Assembly (NCBI RefSeq): GCF_009857915.1
Contig: NZ_WWCM01000017.1
Location: forward strand, 1-64,000
DNA: 64,000 nt
From: Duganella qianjiadongensis
Lineage (GTDB): Bacteria > Pseudomonadota > Gammaproteobacteria > Burkholderiales > Burkholderiaceae_D
Reading direction: 5' to 3'
Part shown: piece by piece, positions 17,280 through 29,992 of the stretch
How positions within the stretch are numbered: the stretch's first letter is position 1
How the letters are laid out: each line of letters opens with the position of its first letter
Program-made: the position numbers and the translations under genes
The notes under the pieces: generated by a model
Database searches by the model: none
What the model was told of the DNA's origin: nothing
What the model saw: the letters and a program-made list of their open reading frames with translations, nothing else

Positions 17280-18213
17280 TTTTACTAATAGCTTCTGGGA
17301 CCTGTACATTGTTGTACTGACCATCCTGGGCATCGTCGGCTGTGCCGTACTGCTGTACTCGCAATCGAAAGTCACCAGCAAACCCGGTGAAACCACCGGC
17401 CACGTCTGGGACGAAGACCTGTCGGAACTGAATACGCCTATGCCGCGCTGGTGGATGTGGCTGTTCTACATCACCATCGTGTTCGGTGTGGTGTATCTGG
17501 TGCTGTACCCTGGTCTGGGTAGCTTCGCTGGCAAACTGGGCTGGAAATCTTCGGGCCAGTACCAGGCGGAAGTGCAGGCCGCCGACGCTGAATACGGTCC
17601 GCTGTTCGCCCAGTTCCAGAAACAGGACCTGAAGGCAGTGGCTGCCGATCCGAAAGCCCATGCTATCGGTGAGCGCCTGTTCCTGACCTACTGCGCCCAG
17701 TGCCACGGTTCGGATGCCCGCGGTAACAAAGGCTTCCCTAACCTGACCGACAAAGACTGGCTGTTCGGCGGTGCGCCGGAAACCATCAAGGAAACCATCC
17801 TGCACGGCCGTAATGGCGTGATGCCGCCGATGGGTGCCGCAGTGGGTACCGACAAAGATGTGGAAAACGTTGCGCACTACGTACTGAGCCTGTCCGGTTC
17901 GACCGCTGATCCGATCAAGGCATCGTTCGGTAAAGAGAAGTTCGCTGCCTGTATGGCTTGCCACGGCGCGGACGGCAAAGGCAACCAGGCCATCGGTGCA
18001 CCGAATCTGACCGATAAGATCTGGCTGTTTGGCGGCAGTGCTGATACCATCATGGAGACCATCCGCGGTGGCCGCAACACGACCATGCCAGCGTTTGCCG
18101 AGTTCCTCGGTGATGCTAAGGTGCATGTCCTGGCGGCCTATGTGTGGAGCCTTTCCAACGACGTTAATCAACCGGCCGCTCCGGCTCAAGAAGTCGCCCC
18201 GGCAGCACAATGA
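17272..18213 (+). CDS. ccoP: cbb3-type cytochrome c oxidase subunit III (di-haem)
   Basis: CcoP is a di-haem cytochrome c that accepts electrons from soluble cytochrome c and passes them to CcoO. The 313-residue product has two N-terminal membrane helices, the TPMPRWWMWLFYITIVFG segment typical of the family, and haem motifs CAQCH at 141-145 and CMACH at 227-231. I chose ATG 17272, which overlaps the end of ccoQ and gives the conserved start MADFTNSFWDLYI; a start 33 codons upstream lies inside ccoQ. It overlaps ccoG by four bases. Confidence 0.97.
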   Translation: MADFTNSFWDLYIVVLTILGIVGCAVLLYSQSKVTSKPGETTGHVWDEDLSELNTPMPRWWMWLFYITIVFGVVYLVLYPGLGSFAGKLGWKSSGQYQAEVQAADAEYGPLFAQFQKQDLKAVAADPKAHAIGERLFLTYCAQCHGSDARGNKGFPNLTDKDWLFGGAPETIKETILHGRNGVMPPMGAAVGTDKDVENVAHYVLSLSGSTADPIKASFGKEKFAACMACHGADGKGNQAIGAPNLTDKIWLFGGSADTIMETIRGGRNTTMPAFAEFLGDAKVHVLAAYVWSLSNDVNQPAAPAQEVAPAAQ

Positions 18214-19598
18214 ATGAATCTGCACCACAAGTAATCAAGATGTACGCGGCTCGCGAGGAGATCTATCCTCGCGAGATCAAGGGCAAATATGTCAGTCTGC
18301 GCTGGCTGTTTGTCTGGCTCACGCAACTGGTGTTCTACTGCGGCCCGTGGCTGCAGTGGAACGGCCGCCAGGCCGTGCTGTTCGATCTGGGCGCGCGTAA
18401 GTTCTACATCTTCGGGATTGTCTTGTGGCCGCAGGACTTCATCTATCTGGCTGCACTGTTAATCATCAGCGCCTACCTGCTATTTCTGGCCACAGCAGTA
18501 GCAGGGCGGGTGTGGTGCGGCTTTGCCTGTCCGCAGACGGTGTACACCGAAATCTTCCTGTGGATAGAGCGCAAATTCGAAGGTAACCGCAGCGCCCGCA
18601 TGGCGCTCGACAAACAACCGCCTTCGTTCAAGAAATTCGCCAAGAAAACCGGCAAGCATCTGACCTGGGCCGCACTGGCCCTGTGGACGGGCTATACCTT
18701 TGTTGGCTACTTTACCCCGATCAAAGTACTGGGCAGCGAAGCGTTCACGCTGAGCTTCGGCCCATGGGAATGGTTCTGGGTGGTGTTCTATGCCTTTGCC
18801 ACCTACGGCAATGCCGGCTGGATGCGCGAGCAGGTGTGCAAATACATGTGCCCTTACGCCCGCTTCCAGAGCTCGATGTTCGACAAGGACACCCTGATCA
18901 TTTCCTACGATAAGGAGCGCGGCGAACCGCGTGCTCCTATCTCCAAATCGAAACAGACTACCGGCAACGGTTCCTGCATCGATTGCTCGCTGTGCGTGCA
19001 GGTCTGCCCTACCGGCATCGATATCCGCAACGGCCTGCAATATGAATGCATAGGCTGCGCATCCTGTGTCGATGCCTGCAACAGCGTGATGGACAAGATA
19101 GGCCAGCCGCGCGGTCTGGTGCGTTACACCACCGAGCATGGTCTGGTAAACAAATACACCCCGGCCCAGATCCGCGAGCGCACCTTGCGTCCGCGCGTGC
19201 GTATCTACACGGCGATACTGGGCCTGATCATCTGTGCGGCGGCGGCGTCGCTGTACCTGCGTACGCCGCTCAAGATGGATGTGATCCGCGACCGCGGTTC
19301 GATGGGCCGCGAAGTGGAAGATGGCATGATAGAAAATGTCTACCGTCTGCAGATCATGAATACCTCGGAACGCGGCCATACCTATCAGATCCGCGTCAGC
19401 GGCTTGGATACGCTGAAGCAGGTAACGGCCGATCAGGTAGTGGTCGCGGCCACTGAAACCAAGGCTTATCCTATCCGTCTGCGCGTGGCCCATGGCGTGG
19501 GCAAAGCCGGATCCAACAAGATCGATGTGGAACTGACGGCCATCGACGAGCCGTCGCTGCATGTGAAAGAACACGCGGTGTTCATCGTCCCGCGCTAA
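18210..19598 (+). CDS. ccoG: Cytochrome oxidase accessory protein CcoG (Fe-S)
   Basis: CcoG (FixG/RdxA) is a polytopic iron-sulfur protein that aids cbb3 maturation, with evidence in related systems for copper reduction. The 462-residue product has about five membrane helices, a CxxCRY-like region represented here by VCKYMCPYARFQ, an N-terminal WCGFACPQTVYTEIFLWIER signature and two 4Fe-4S motifs (CIDCSLCVQVCPTG and CIGCASCVDACNS). The C-terminal 130 residues form a periplasmic immunoglobulin-like domain. It overlaps ccoP by four bases. Confidence 0.96.
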   Translation: MNESAPQVIKMYAAREEIYPREIKGKYVSLRWLFVWLTQLVFYCGPWLQWNGRQAVLFDLGARKFYIFGIVLWPQDFIYLAALLIISAYLLFLATAVAGRVWCGFACPQTVYTEIFLWIERKFEGNRSARMALDKQPPSFKKFAKKTGKHLTWAALALWTGYTFVGYFTPIKVLGSEAFTLSFGPWEWFWVVFYAFATYGNAGWMREQVCKYMCPYARFQSSMFDKDTLIISYDKERGEPRAPISKSKQTTGNGSCIDCSLCVQVCPTGIDIRNGLQYECIGCASCVDACNSVMDKIGQPRGLVRYTTEHGLVNKYTPAQIRERTLRPRVRIYTAILGLIICAAAASLYLRTPLKMDVIRDRGSMGREVEDGMIENVYRLQIMNTSERGHTYQIRVSGLDTLKQVTADQVVVAATETKAYPIRLRVAHGVGKAGSNKIDVELTAIDEPSLHVKEHAVFIVPR

Positions 19599-19607
19599 GG
19601 AGCTAAC

Positions 19608-20147
19608 ATGACCGTCTCGATACTGGAACAAACGCCTGCCGCACCCTGGTATAAACACCGCTGGCCGTGGTTCCTAATGCTGGGCCCGGCTACCGCCGTG
19701 GTGGTGGGCAGCTATTTCGGCTATCTGGCCTACACCCAGCAGGATGCACTGGTGGTGGGCGACTACTACAAGAAGGGCAAGACGATTAATCAGGATCTGC
19801 GGCGTGACCACCGCGCGGCCGATCTGGGCTTGTCCGCCCAGCTGTCGTATGACGCAGCGCGCGGGGTACTGGTGGGTCAGTTGACCCGCGCTACGGCCAC
19901 CGCCCAGCAGGAAAAGCTGTTCGTCCACCTGTCGCACGCTACCCTGCCGGAAAAAGACATCAATCTGGTGGTGCAGCCTGATGCCAACGGCGCGTTCGAG
20001 CTGAACCTGCCCATGCTGGAGCAGAGCCGCTGGGTGGTGCTGGTGGAAGGCGAACAGCGCGACTGGCGTCTGGCCGGCAGCTGGAGCTGGCCTAAACAGC
20101 GTGCCGTGTCGCTACAGGCCGATCTGGCCAAACCGGTGGACGACTGA
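19608..20147 (+). CDS. ccoH: FixH/CcoH family cbb3 assembly protein
   Basis: A 179-residue protein with one N-terminal membrane helix (WPWFLMLGPATAVVVGSYFG) and the conserved DALVVGDYYKKGKTINQDL motif of the FixH family, followed by a periplasmic beta-rich domain. FixH/CcoH helps assemble cbb3 oxidase and is linked to copper delivery with CcoI. It starts 9 bases after ccoG with AAGGAG upstream and is the last gene of the operon; no strong terminator is visible after it. Confidence 0.92.
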   Translation: MTVSILEQTPAAPWYKHRWPWFLMLGPATAVVVGSYFGYLAYTQQDALVVGDYYKKGKTINQDLRRDHRAADLGLSAQLSYDAARGVLVGQLTRATATAQQEKLFVHLSHATLPEKDINLVVQPDANGAFELNLPMLEQSRWVVLVEGEQRDWRLAGSWSWPKQRAVSLQADLAKPVDD

Positions 20148-20191
20148 TCAGCCGCGCAGAAAGCAATGGTGCCCAGCTTTTCTCAAGCAGA

Positions 20192-21181
20192 TCACTCAGG
20201 CTGATTGGCCAATTCGATAGCCGTGTCGCCTTTAGAAGTGCTGTCCAGCGCAGTGATAAAGCGCTGGTTGACATTGCTTTTCAAGGTCCATAGGTCGTTT
20301 ACTTGGCACCATTTGTCACTCTCCGCCGGGCGTAACATCATGTACTGTGCGTCGAACAGGGTGCCATTCGTTGTTTTCAGCAGTCGCTTGGCCTGGTTAT
20401 CGTTCTTCACAAATCCCAGTGCTTCATAGGCTGGCATTGCGTCCTCGTAGGAAAACAGCGCCAGCTCACCGTTCCAGCCACAGCTGGCGGAATGCGCCAC
20501 TGCAGCCTGGAACAATGCGCCAGCTGCGTTCTGAGTTGCTGGGTGGGAGCAGGCATAGCGGACGACCGGCATGGCCGGATCCATGGCCAGCAAACCGACC
20601 ATACCCTGACCAAGCTGGTATCCAAACACCGCGCCTGCCTCTCCTTTGCTGCAATATGTTGCCATGTCCCTGGCGACGTCTATGGTGTTGGCAATACGGT
20701 CATCCCATAGTTCGCCGTAGCTGCGGTGATCGCCGTATAGCATCAGTCCAAGCTGGTCCGACGGATCAGGCTCGCAGGCGGTTTGCGTAATCTGGTCGAT
20801 CACATCGAATCGGGCTGGTACGGCAGCCGCCTCGTCAGCTTTCATTGCTGCGATCGGTTTCCAATGATGCTGAATCGACTGGGCAAGGGCAGATGCGGCG
20901 CTGGCCGCATCCGCGGCTGACAGGCTGACCACTGGCGCCGCACCGGATCGCAAAAGGGTCTGCGGTTGCTCCACTGCTGCGCTGGTTTCTGCTTCGGCAG
21001 GTAATGGCGGGCAGGTCAAACTGCGATGCATGAAGCTTGAGGAATCAGGCGTTACCAGTGGGGGATTTACCGAAGGAAATCTTGGGCCGGTGTTGGCGCC
21101 GTGCACTGGGGTGGCATGAAACAAAGTGGATGAAGGCACCGCCAAGGTGATGGCAGGGTTTTGTGCTGTTGCTGGGATCAT
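20192..21181 (-). CDS. Unknown protein with a possible GNAT-like C-terminal region
   Basis: A 329-residue protein not recognised with confidence. The first 110 residues are low complexity, rich in Ser, Pro, Ala and Thr. The middle and C-terminal part is more globular. A stretch from about residue 220 (AAGALFQAAVAHSASCGWNG, then MPAYEALGFVKND) resembles the acetyl-CoA-binding and final alpha/beta parts of GNAT acetyltransferases. A disordered N-terminus with a compact enzyme-like C-terminus also occurs in type III effectors, but no secretion signal or hrp-type box could be shown. Its base composition is less GC-rich than its neighbours and no clear ribosome-binding site precedes it. It separates the cco operon from fnr. 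Confidence 0.5.
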   Translation of the reverse strand: MIPATAQNPAITLAVPSSTLFHATPVHGANTGPRFPSVNPPLVTPDSSSFMHRSLTCPPLPAEAETSAAVEQPQTLLRSGAAPVVSLSAADAASAASALAQSIQHHWKPIAAMKADEAAAVPARFDVIDQITQTACEPDPSDQLGLMLYGDHRSYGELWDDRIANTIDVARDMATYCSKGEAGAVFGYQLGQGMVGLLAMDPAMPVVRYACSHPATQNAAGALFQAAVAHSASCGWNGELALFSYEDAMPAYEALGFVKNDNQAKRLLKTTNGTLFDAQYMMLRPAESDKWCQVNDLWTLKSNVNQRFITALDSTSKGDTAIELANQPE

Positions 21182-21363
21182 AAGTATGTCACTGAATTAA
21201 TGATGCCAACTGAGTAACATTATCCGCACAAAACTCCTTCCATCCCGACTCTATAGCCAAGGGGCGGGAGCATAGACTAGGCGGAAAGGATGATTCTTGG
21301 ATGGCTGACGCCATGTCCAGCGGTGTCTTACAGCAAGACCTAATGCAGCGATCAGGCGCCGCT

Positions 21364-21382
21364 ATCGGGAATTTTTCCCGAT
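21364..21382. other. Perfect hairpin in the gap downstream of fnr
   Basis: ATCGGGAA-TTT-TTCCCGAT forms a perfect 8-base stem with a 3-base loop, about 80 bases beyond the fnr stop. It lies in the 282-base non-coding gap 21182-21463, which otherwise shows no gene. It could end fnr transcription, but no T-tract follows on the minus strand, so the role is uncertain. Confidence 0.35.
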
Positions 21383-21463
21383 GGGACAGGCATCATCCGC
21401 TTCGCTGGCGCTAGGCTGCATGGTGGTTGCAGCATGCCAGATGCGGCATCGCACTAGCCGGCA

Positions 21464-22222
21464 TTAGCCGCAGGAGTGGGTACCGGCCGTAATGGCTTTC
21501 AGGCGCACGGGATCGAGCAGTTCGATTTCGCGGTTGCTCACGCGCAGCAGGCCTTCCTTCTTGAACTTGGACAGCAGGCGGCTGATACTTTCGATGGTCA
21601 GGCCCAGATAGTTGCCGATTTCCTCGCGCGACATGCGCAGCTGGAAGGTATGCGGCGAATAGCCACGCGCTTCGTAGCGGGACGACAGGTTGACCAGGAA
21701 GGCGGCAAAACGCTGGGTGGCCTGCATATTCCCCAGCAGCAGCATGACGCTCTGCTCGCGGGTAATTTCCTGACTCATCATGCGGTGGAAGTGGCGCAGC
21801 AGGGCCGGCATATCGGCCAGCAGTTGCTGCAGGCTGCTGAACGGTACTTCGCAAACTTCGCTATCTTCCAGTGCCACGGCGGTGCAGTGGTGCAGATCGG
21901 TGCTGATGGCGTCCATGCCCAGCAGTTCACCGGCCATCTGGAAGCCGGTAATCTGTTCGACCCCGTCGCGGTTAACCTGATAGGCCTTGAAGTGGCCCAG
22001 GCGGATGGCGTACAGGTTCTGGAACGGGTCGCCGATACGGAACAGGGTACTGCCGCGCGCCACCTTGCGGCGGCGGCCGATAATCTGATCCAGCCTATCC
22101 ATATCGTCATTATCGAGGCCCATAGGCAGGCACAGCTGGTGCATGCTGCACGTTGCGCACTTGGCTTTGAGCACTTCGAGCGGGGTGCTGGGACTGACCA
22201 GCGAGTCAAATTCTCGTATCAT
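21464..22222 (-). CDS. fnr: FNR/ANR-type oxygen-sensing transcriptional regulator
   Basis: FNR binds DNA as a dimer when its 4Fe-4S cluster is intact under low oxygen. The 252-residue product keeps the cluster cysteines at the N-terminus (C22, C25 and C31 in CATCSMHQLC) and an internal Cys in the HHCTAVAL segment. A cyclic-nucleotide-type beta-roll follows, and the C-terminal helix-turn-helix reads MSREEIGNYLGLTIESISRL, with E-S-x-x-R residues of the kind that recognise TTGAT half-sites. Two perfect TTGAT-N4-ATCAA boxes in this window, before aer-hemN and ccoN, are its likely targets. It is divergent from the large hybrid kinase. Confidence 0.93.
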   Translation of the reverse strand: MIREFDSLVSPSTPLEVLKAKCATCSMHQLCLPMGLDNDDMDRLDQIIGRRRKVARGSTLFRIGDPFQNLYAIRLGHFKAYQVNRDGVEQITGFQMAGELLGMDAISTDLHHCTAVALEDSEVCEVPFSSLQQLLADMPALLRHFHRMMSQEITREQSVMLLLGNMQATQRFAAFLVNLSSRYEARGYSPHTFQLRMSREEIGNYLGLTIESISRLLSKFKKEGLLRVSNREIELLDPVRLKAITAGTHSCG

Positions 22223-22507
22223 CCCGCCAGTTTAGACCATTTGTAGTCCTTTTGGGCTATGTCATAGTTACTATCTCGGGTATTCCAGTAAGTATTTTGC
22301 CTCTAAAGCCGTAGTGCTGCAGTGCCGCATGGTAAAACTACTGTGGCAGATTCAGCACACCATGTTGCACGGGCGAATTTGTGCTGCGCTGCTCCTTGCG
22401 GCCAGCCGTGAATTGTATTGCTAAAAACTAGCTTTAATAGCAAAATTTACTCACCTCCCACGAGGTCCCGCCCGGTTTTCTGCAGGTTCTACGTTCACAG
22501 GGAACAC
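22223..22507. other. Divergent promoter region between fnr and the hybrid kinase
   Basis: A 285-base gap between divergent genes. It holds no recognisable gene. An inverted repeat TTGCTA (22418-22423) / TAGCAA (22438-22443) lies in an AT-rich stretch 65-90 bases upstream of the kinase start and may be a regulator site. No perfect FNR box is visible here, so fnr autoregulation is not supported. Confidence 0.4.
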
Positions 22508-25984
<3,477 letters not shown>

Positions 25985-25987
<3 letters not shown>

Positions 25988-26028
25988 GAATAATTCGCAT
26001 TTACATTTGTATCCTTCCTTGTTACAAT
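25985..26028 (+). promoter_or_regulatory. Fur-controlled promoter of the siderophore receptor
   Basis: TGAGAAT-A-ATTCGCA (25985-25999) matches the 7-1-7 Fur motif at 11 of 14 positions and overlaps the stop codon of the kinase gene. Just downstream are TTTACA (26000-26005) and TACAAT (26023-26028), separated by 17 bases, a good sigma-70 promoter. Fur bound here would block the -35 element, giving iron repression of the receptor. Confidence 0.75.
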
Positions 26029-26128
26029 CCTGCTACCCCTAGTTGTTTAGCGGCAGCCAGACGCCTTTAGCACGATTGCAACTCTTGCAGCGCAGCCAGC
26101 CACCCACTCCCACGGATGAAGGATGCAC

Positions 26129-28480
26129 ATGATCAAGAGTCGTAAGCACGCGCCTGCGCGGCGTTCCCCCCTCAACTGCACGCTGGCTGCCTTGCTGCTG
26201 CCCGCCAGCGTGGCGGTGCAGGCCGGAGAAACCAGCCAGCCAGCCCAGAAAACGCTGGATGAAGTGAAAGTGATAGCCGATGCCATCAACGATTTCAAGG
26301 CCGACAAGGCCAGTTCGCCCAAATACACGGAAAAGCTGGTCGATACGGCGCAGACGGTCACCGTCATCAAGCGCGAACTGGTGGAGCAGCAAGGCGCCGT
26401 GACCCTGACGGAAGCGCTGCGCAACACCCCCGGCGTGGGCGCTTTCTTCCTCGGCGAAAATGGCAGCACCACGACGGGCGATGCCATCTATATGCGCGGT
26501 TTCGATGCGTCCGGCAGCATCTTTGTCGACGGCGTGCGCGATGTGGGCTCGATCTCGCGCGATACCTTCAACATCGAGCAGATCGATGTGCTGAAGGGAC
26601 CCGCCGGTACCGACAGCGGGCGCAGCACGCCCACCGGCTCGGTCAATCTGGTCAGCAAACAGGCATTGATGGAAAACGCCAGCAATGCCGCGCTGACGCT
26701 GGGCAGCGGCCAGCAGCGCCGCGTCACGGCCGATCTGAACCGCGTGATCAACAGCGATACGGGCACGGCCTTCCGCCTCAATCTGCTCGATCAGGACAGC
26801 GGCAATCCGGCCCGCGACGTGGTGCGCAACAAGCGCTGGGGCGTCGCGCCATCGCTGGCCTTCGGCCTGAACGGCACGACCCGCGTCTACCTCAACTATC
26901 TGCACGTACAGCAGGACAATATTCCCGATGGCGGCGTGCTGACCATAGGTCTGCCCGGCTGGACGCCACCGGCGCCGATCGCCGCGACCGCCACCAAGCC
27001 GGCCCAGAGCTTTGCCTTTATGGCGGGCGCCAGACCGGTTGATCCGAAGAATTTCTACGGCTCCATGCTGGACTTCGACAAGGTGCGCGCCGATATGCTG
27101 ACCACCCGCATCGAGCACGATTTTGCCGGCGGCGCACGCCTGCAGAACACCACCCGCTATGGGCGCACCAAGCAGGATTATCTGCTGACGTCCTTCATGT
27201 CTTCGGGCGCCAACCTGACAGCCAACGTGGCCGGTTCCGATCCGTCCAGCTGGGTGATGGCGCGTACCAATCTGACCTACAAGGATCAGCTCAACGAAAT
27301 CCTCACCAACCAGAGTACGCTCAGCTTCACTCTGGAAGATGGCGTGTTCAAGCACGCGCTGGTGGCCGGTCTAGAGCTGACCAACGAGAAGCAGACCAAC
27401 TACACCAACGTCAACGGCGCGGTGTCCGTCAACGGTTCCGTGGTCGGCCTGCCGCCGACCAGCATCTACCATCCGGATCCGTCCATGCCGATCAGCAAGG
27501 CACAGGTGAACATGGTGCGTAACGGCGCCCGCGGCGACGGCAGCACCAATACCCAGGCCGTGTATCTGTTCGATACGGCTAAGCTGGGCGAGCGCTGGAT
27601 ATTCAACGGCGGGGTGCGGCTCGATCACTACACCACCAGCTACAACGGCGTGACGGTACAGGGCGCGGCGACGCCGCAGACTATTCCGGTCGGCACCCTG
27701 CTGGCGACAGCGTTGAACAGCAGCGATACTCTGCTCAACGGCAAACTGTCGGCGCTATACAAGCCGACTGACAACAGCAGCGTGTATGCGCTGGCGGCCA
27801 CTTCCAAAGCTCCGCCCGGCGGCAATACCTTCACGCTCAGCAGTGCGGCCAGCAGCGCTACCAACCCCAACTACGATCCGCAGATCACTACCACCTATGA
27901 AGTGGGCACCAAGTGGGATCTGCTGAAACAGAAGCTGTCGCTGTCGGCTGCGGCCTACCGCACCGCTGTGCGCAACGAGATCGAAGTCGATCCGACCAAC
28001 AGCGCGCTGTACTACCAGAGCGGCAAGAAGCGCGTGCAGGGCATAGAGCTGGGCGTGACGGGTGAGCTGATGCGTAACTGGCTGATCAGCGCAGGCTATA
28101 CGCGCATGGCGTCGGAAGTTGTGTCCGGCAAAATCGTCACCAACAGCGGCGAGAACCGGCTGAGCTACACGCCCAAACAGGCCTTCACGGCATGGACTTC
28201 CTACACCCTGCCGGTGGGCTTGCAGATCGGCGGCGGTGCCCGCTTCGTCGACAAGCTGTTGCGCGGCACCGATGGTGCTGTGGGTACGCCGGCCTACGCC
28301 GATGCTTACTGGGTGTTCGATGCCATGGCATCCTACCCGGTTAGCAAAAACGTGGACCTGCGCCTGAATGTCTACAACCTCGCCGACCAGCAGTATGTGG
28401 CGGCGATTAACAAGTCTGGTTACCGCTACACGCCGGGCGCGCCGCGCTCGGCCAGCCTGACGGCCAGCTTCCACTTCTAA
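26129..28480 (+). CDS. TonB-dependent siderophore receptor (Fiu-like, catecholate type)
   Basis: An outer-membrane receptor of 783 residues that imports ferric siderophores using TonB energy. A signal peptide (NCTLAALLLPASVAVQA) is followed by a plug domain (about 35-190: TVTVIKRELVEQQGAVTLTE, YMRGFDASGSIFVDGVRDVG, IEQIDVLKGPAGT) and a 22-strand barrel ending in ASFHF with the C-terminal aromatic residue. The sequence is closest in feel to Fiu/PiuA catecholate receptors, and the next gene is a PiuC-type oxygenase, the usual partner of Fiu/PiuA. I chose ATG 26129 because GAAGG lies 7 bases before it; an ATG at 26123 is too close. Confidence 0.88.
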   Translation: MIKSRKHAPARRSPLNCTLAALLLPASVAVQAGETSQPAQKTLDEVKVIADAINDFKADKASSPKYTEKLVDTAQTVTVIKRELVEQQGAVTLTEALRNTPGVGAFFLGENGSTTTGDAIYMRGFDASGSIFVDGVRDVGSISRDTFNIEQIDVLKGPAGTDSGRSTPTGSVNLVSKQALMENASNAALTLGSGQQRRVTADLNRVINSDTGTAFRLNLLDQDSGNPARDVVRNKRWGVAPSLAFGLNGTTRVYLNYLHVQQDNIPDGGVLTIGLPGWTPPAPIAATATKPAQSFAFMAGARPVDPKNFYGSMLDFDKVRADMLTTRIEHDFAGGARLQNTTRYGRTKQDYLLTSFMSSGANLTANVAGSDPSSWVMARTNLTYKDQLNEILTNQSTLSFTLEDGVFKHALVAGLELTNEKQTNYTNVNGAVSVNGSVVGLPPTSIYHPDPSMPISKAQVNMVRNGARGDGSTNTQAVYLFDTAKLGERWIFNGGVRLDHYTTSYNGVTVQGAATPQTIPVGTLLATALNSSDTLLNGKLSALYKPTDNSSVYALAATSKAPPGGNTFTLSSAASSATNPNYDPQITTTYEVGTKWDLLKQKLSLSAAAYRTAVRNEIEVDPTNSALYYQSGKKRVQGIELGVTGELMRNWLISAGYTRMASEVVSGKIVTNSGENRLSYTPKQAFTAWTSYTLPVGLQIGGGARFVDKLLRGTDGAVGTPAYADAYWVFDAMASYPVSKNVDLRLNVYNLADQQYVAAINKSGYRYTPGAPRSASLTASFHF

Positions 28481-28492
28481 TCTGGCGACACG

Positions 28493-28524
28493 CGGCGTTC
28501 CGTTACAGGCGGAATGCCGTTTTT
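28493..28524 (+). terminator. Rho-independent terminator after the TonB receptor gene
   Basis: CGGCGTTCC and GGAATGCCG pair over nine bases (one G-T pair) with a nine-base loop, followed by TTTTT. It starts 12 bases after the receptor stop and ends before the PiuC-type gene, so it may reduce expression of the downstream gene relative to the receptor. Confidence 0.8.
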
Positions 28525-28541
28525 ACTTGCGGAGCAAAATC

Positions 28542-29222
28542 ATGATGTTGCATATCCCCGGTGTGCTAAGCCGGGAGCAGGTGGCCGCCATGCGGCGCCG
28601 ACTCGATGCCTCGAACTGGGTCGATGGGCGTAGCACGGTGGGTGCGCAGGGCGCGCAGGTCAAACAGAACCGTCAGCTGGCGGAAGGCTCGCCACTGGCG
28701 CAGGAATTGGGCGCGGAAGTGCTGGCCGCGCTGGCAGCCAGCCCGCTGTTCTTCTCGGCGGCGCTGCCGCTGCGCACCTGCCCGCCCCTGTTCAACTGCT
28801 ATGCCGGTGGCGAGCATTACGGCGACCATGTGGATGGCGCCATGCGCCGCGTGGCTGCCAGCGGCCAGTGGCTGCGCACCGATGTGTCGTCCACCCTGTT
28901 CCTCAGCGATCCCGAGGAATACGAGGGCGGCGAACTGACCGTGGTCGATGCCTATGGCGAGCATGAAGTGAAGCTGCCGGCCGGTGATCTGATCGTCTAT
29001 CCGTCCACCAGCATCCACCGCGTGGCGCCGGTAACACGCGGCGCGCGCATCTGTTCCTTCTTCTGGACCCAGAGCATGGTGCGCGACGATATGCGCCGCT
29101 GCATGCTGCTGGAACTGGACCAGAATATCCAGAGCCTGCGTGCGCGTCTGGGCGACTGTACGGAACTGGTCGGCCTGACGGGCCACTATCACAACCTGCT
29201 GCGCCAGTGGAGCGAGGTTTAA
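28542..29222 (+). CDS. PiuC/YbiX-type Fe(II)/2-oxoglutarate-dependent hydroxylase
   Basis: The 226-residue protein belongs to the PKHD-type hydroxylase family (PiuC/YbiX), with a double-stranded beta-helix fold. The iron-binding triad is visible as H and D in HYGDHVDGAM and a later H in STSIHRVAPVTRGAR, whose R is the likely 2-oxoglutarate ligand. Such proteins are encoded beside Fiu/PiuA receptors and are iron-regulated; the substrate is not established. I chose ATG 28542, with GGAG seven bases before it. It overlaps the convergent TMEM175-type gene by four bases. Confidence 0.9.
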   Translation: MMLHIPGVLSREQVAAMRRRLDASNWVDGRSTVGAQGAQVKQNRQLAEGSPLAQELGAEVLAALAASPLFFSAALPLRTCPPLFNCYAGGEHYGDHVDGAMRRVAASGQWLRTDVSSTLFLSDPEEYEGGELTVVDAYGEHEVKLPAGDLIVYPSTSIHRVAPVTRGARICSFFWTQSMVRDDMRRCMLLELDQNIQSLRARLGDCTELVGLTGHYHNLLRQWSEV

Positions 29223-29860
29223 GCGGCCTTCTGTGCGCTGCGGCGTTCCGCCCAGCTACCCAGCGGGCGCAGACCGGCCATCAGGAAGAACACCAGATTG
29301 GCCTTGCCCGGCATGGTGATGCTGAGGGGGATGGCCGATAGCGCAATGACGATCAGGCCCAGACTGCGCGCCATGACGGCAGCATAGGCCGGTGGATCGA
29401 AACTATGGCTGCAAAGCTCGGGGTGGCGATAGATATAGCGCGCCTGTAGCAGGGTGGCACTACCGAGCAGCACCATGACGCCCGAATACACGGCCTGTCC
29501 CGTCAGCGAAGCAAACTGGTTGTCGACGGCGGAAGCAAACGGCAGCAGCGATGCGCCGGACAGCACAAGCATGGTCAGCCACAACAGGCTCTGGTCCACC
29601 TGCCGCACAAAGCTGTACAGACGATGATTGGCGATCCAGAAGTTGGCCAGCACGAAGAAGCTGATCAGCCACGATATCATATTCGGCAGCAGCTCCAGCA
29701 AGGCATTGCGTAATGCGGCTTCGCCCGCGTGGCGGGCTGCTTCGGGGATGCGCAGGTCGATCACCAGCAGCGTCATGGCGACGGCAAAAATGCCATCGGC
29801 CAGCGCTTCGATGCGGTGTTTGCTCAGTTGCGGCGAGGTGGTGCTGACAGAGTCGGACAT
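29219..29860 (-). CDS. TMEM175/DUF1211-family membrane protein (possible K+ channel)
   Basis: A 213-residue protein with about six membrane helices. The first carries RIEALADGIFAVAMTLLVID, the RxxxFSDGxxAIxxTLLxxD-like signature of the TMEM175/DUF1211 family, whose members form potassium channels. Here F and S of FSDG are replaced by L and A (LADG), so channel function is an inference from family only. I chose ATG 29860 giving MSDSVSTTSPQ; a start 11 codons upstream is possible because neither has a strong ribosome-binding site. Confidence 0.8.
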   Translation of the reverse strand: MSDSVSTTSPQLSKHRIEALADGIFAVAMTLLVIDLRIPEAARHAGEAALRNALLELLPNMISWLISFFVLANFWIANHRLYSFVRQVDQSLLWLTMLVLSGASLLPFASAVDNQFASLTGQAVYSGVMVLLGSATLLQARYIYRHPELCSHSFDPPAYAAVMARSLGLIVIALSAIPLSITMPGKANLVFFLMAGLRPLGSWAERRSAQKAA

Positions 29861-29992
29861 GGGGCGCTTTTTTGAGGACGGGGGAGCGCACATTCTTGCG
29901 GAAAATTACCTAAATCGCAATGTTAGGCAGGCCACTGTCGCTTAACGGCACAAATGTGGCAACCGCCCCCACTTTCAATCTACGCTAGCCTG

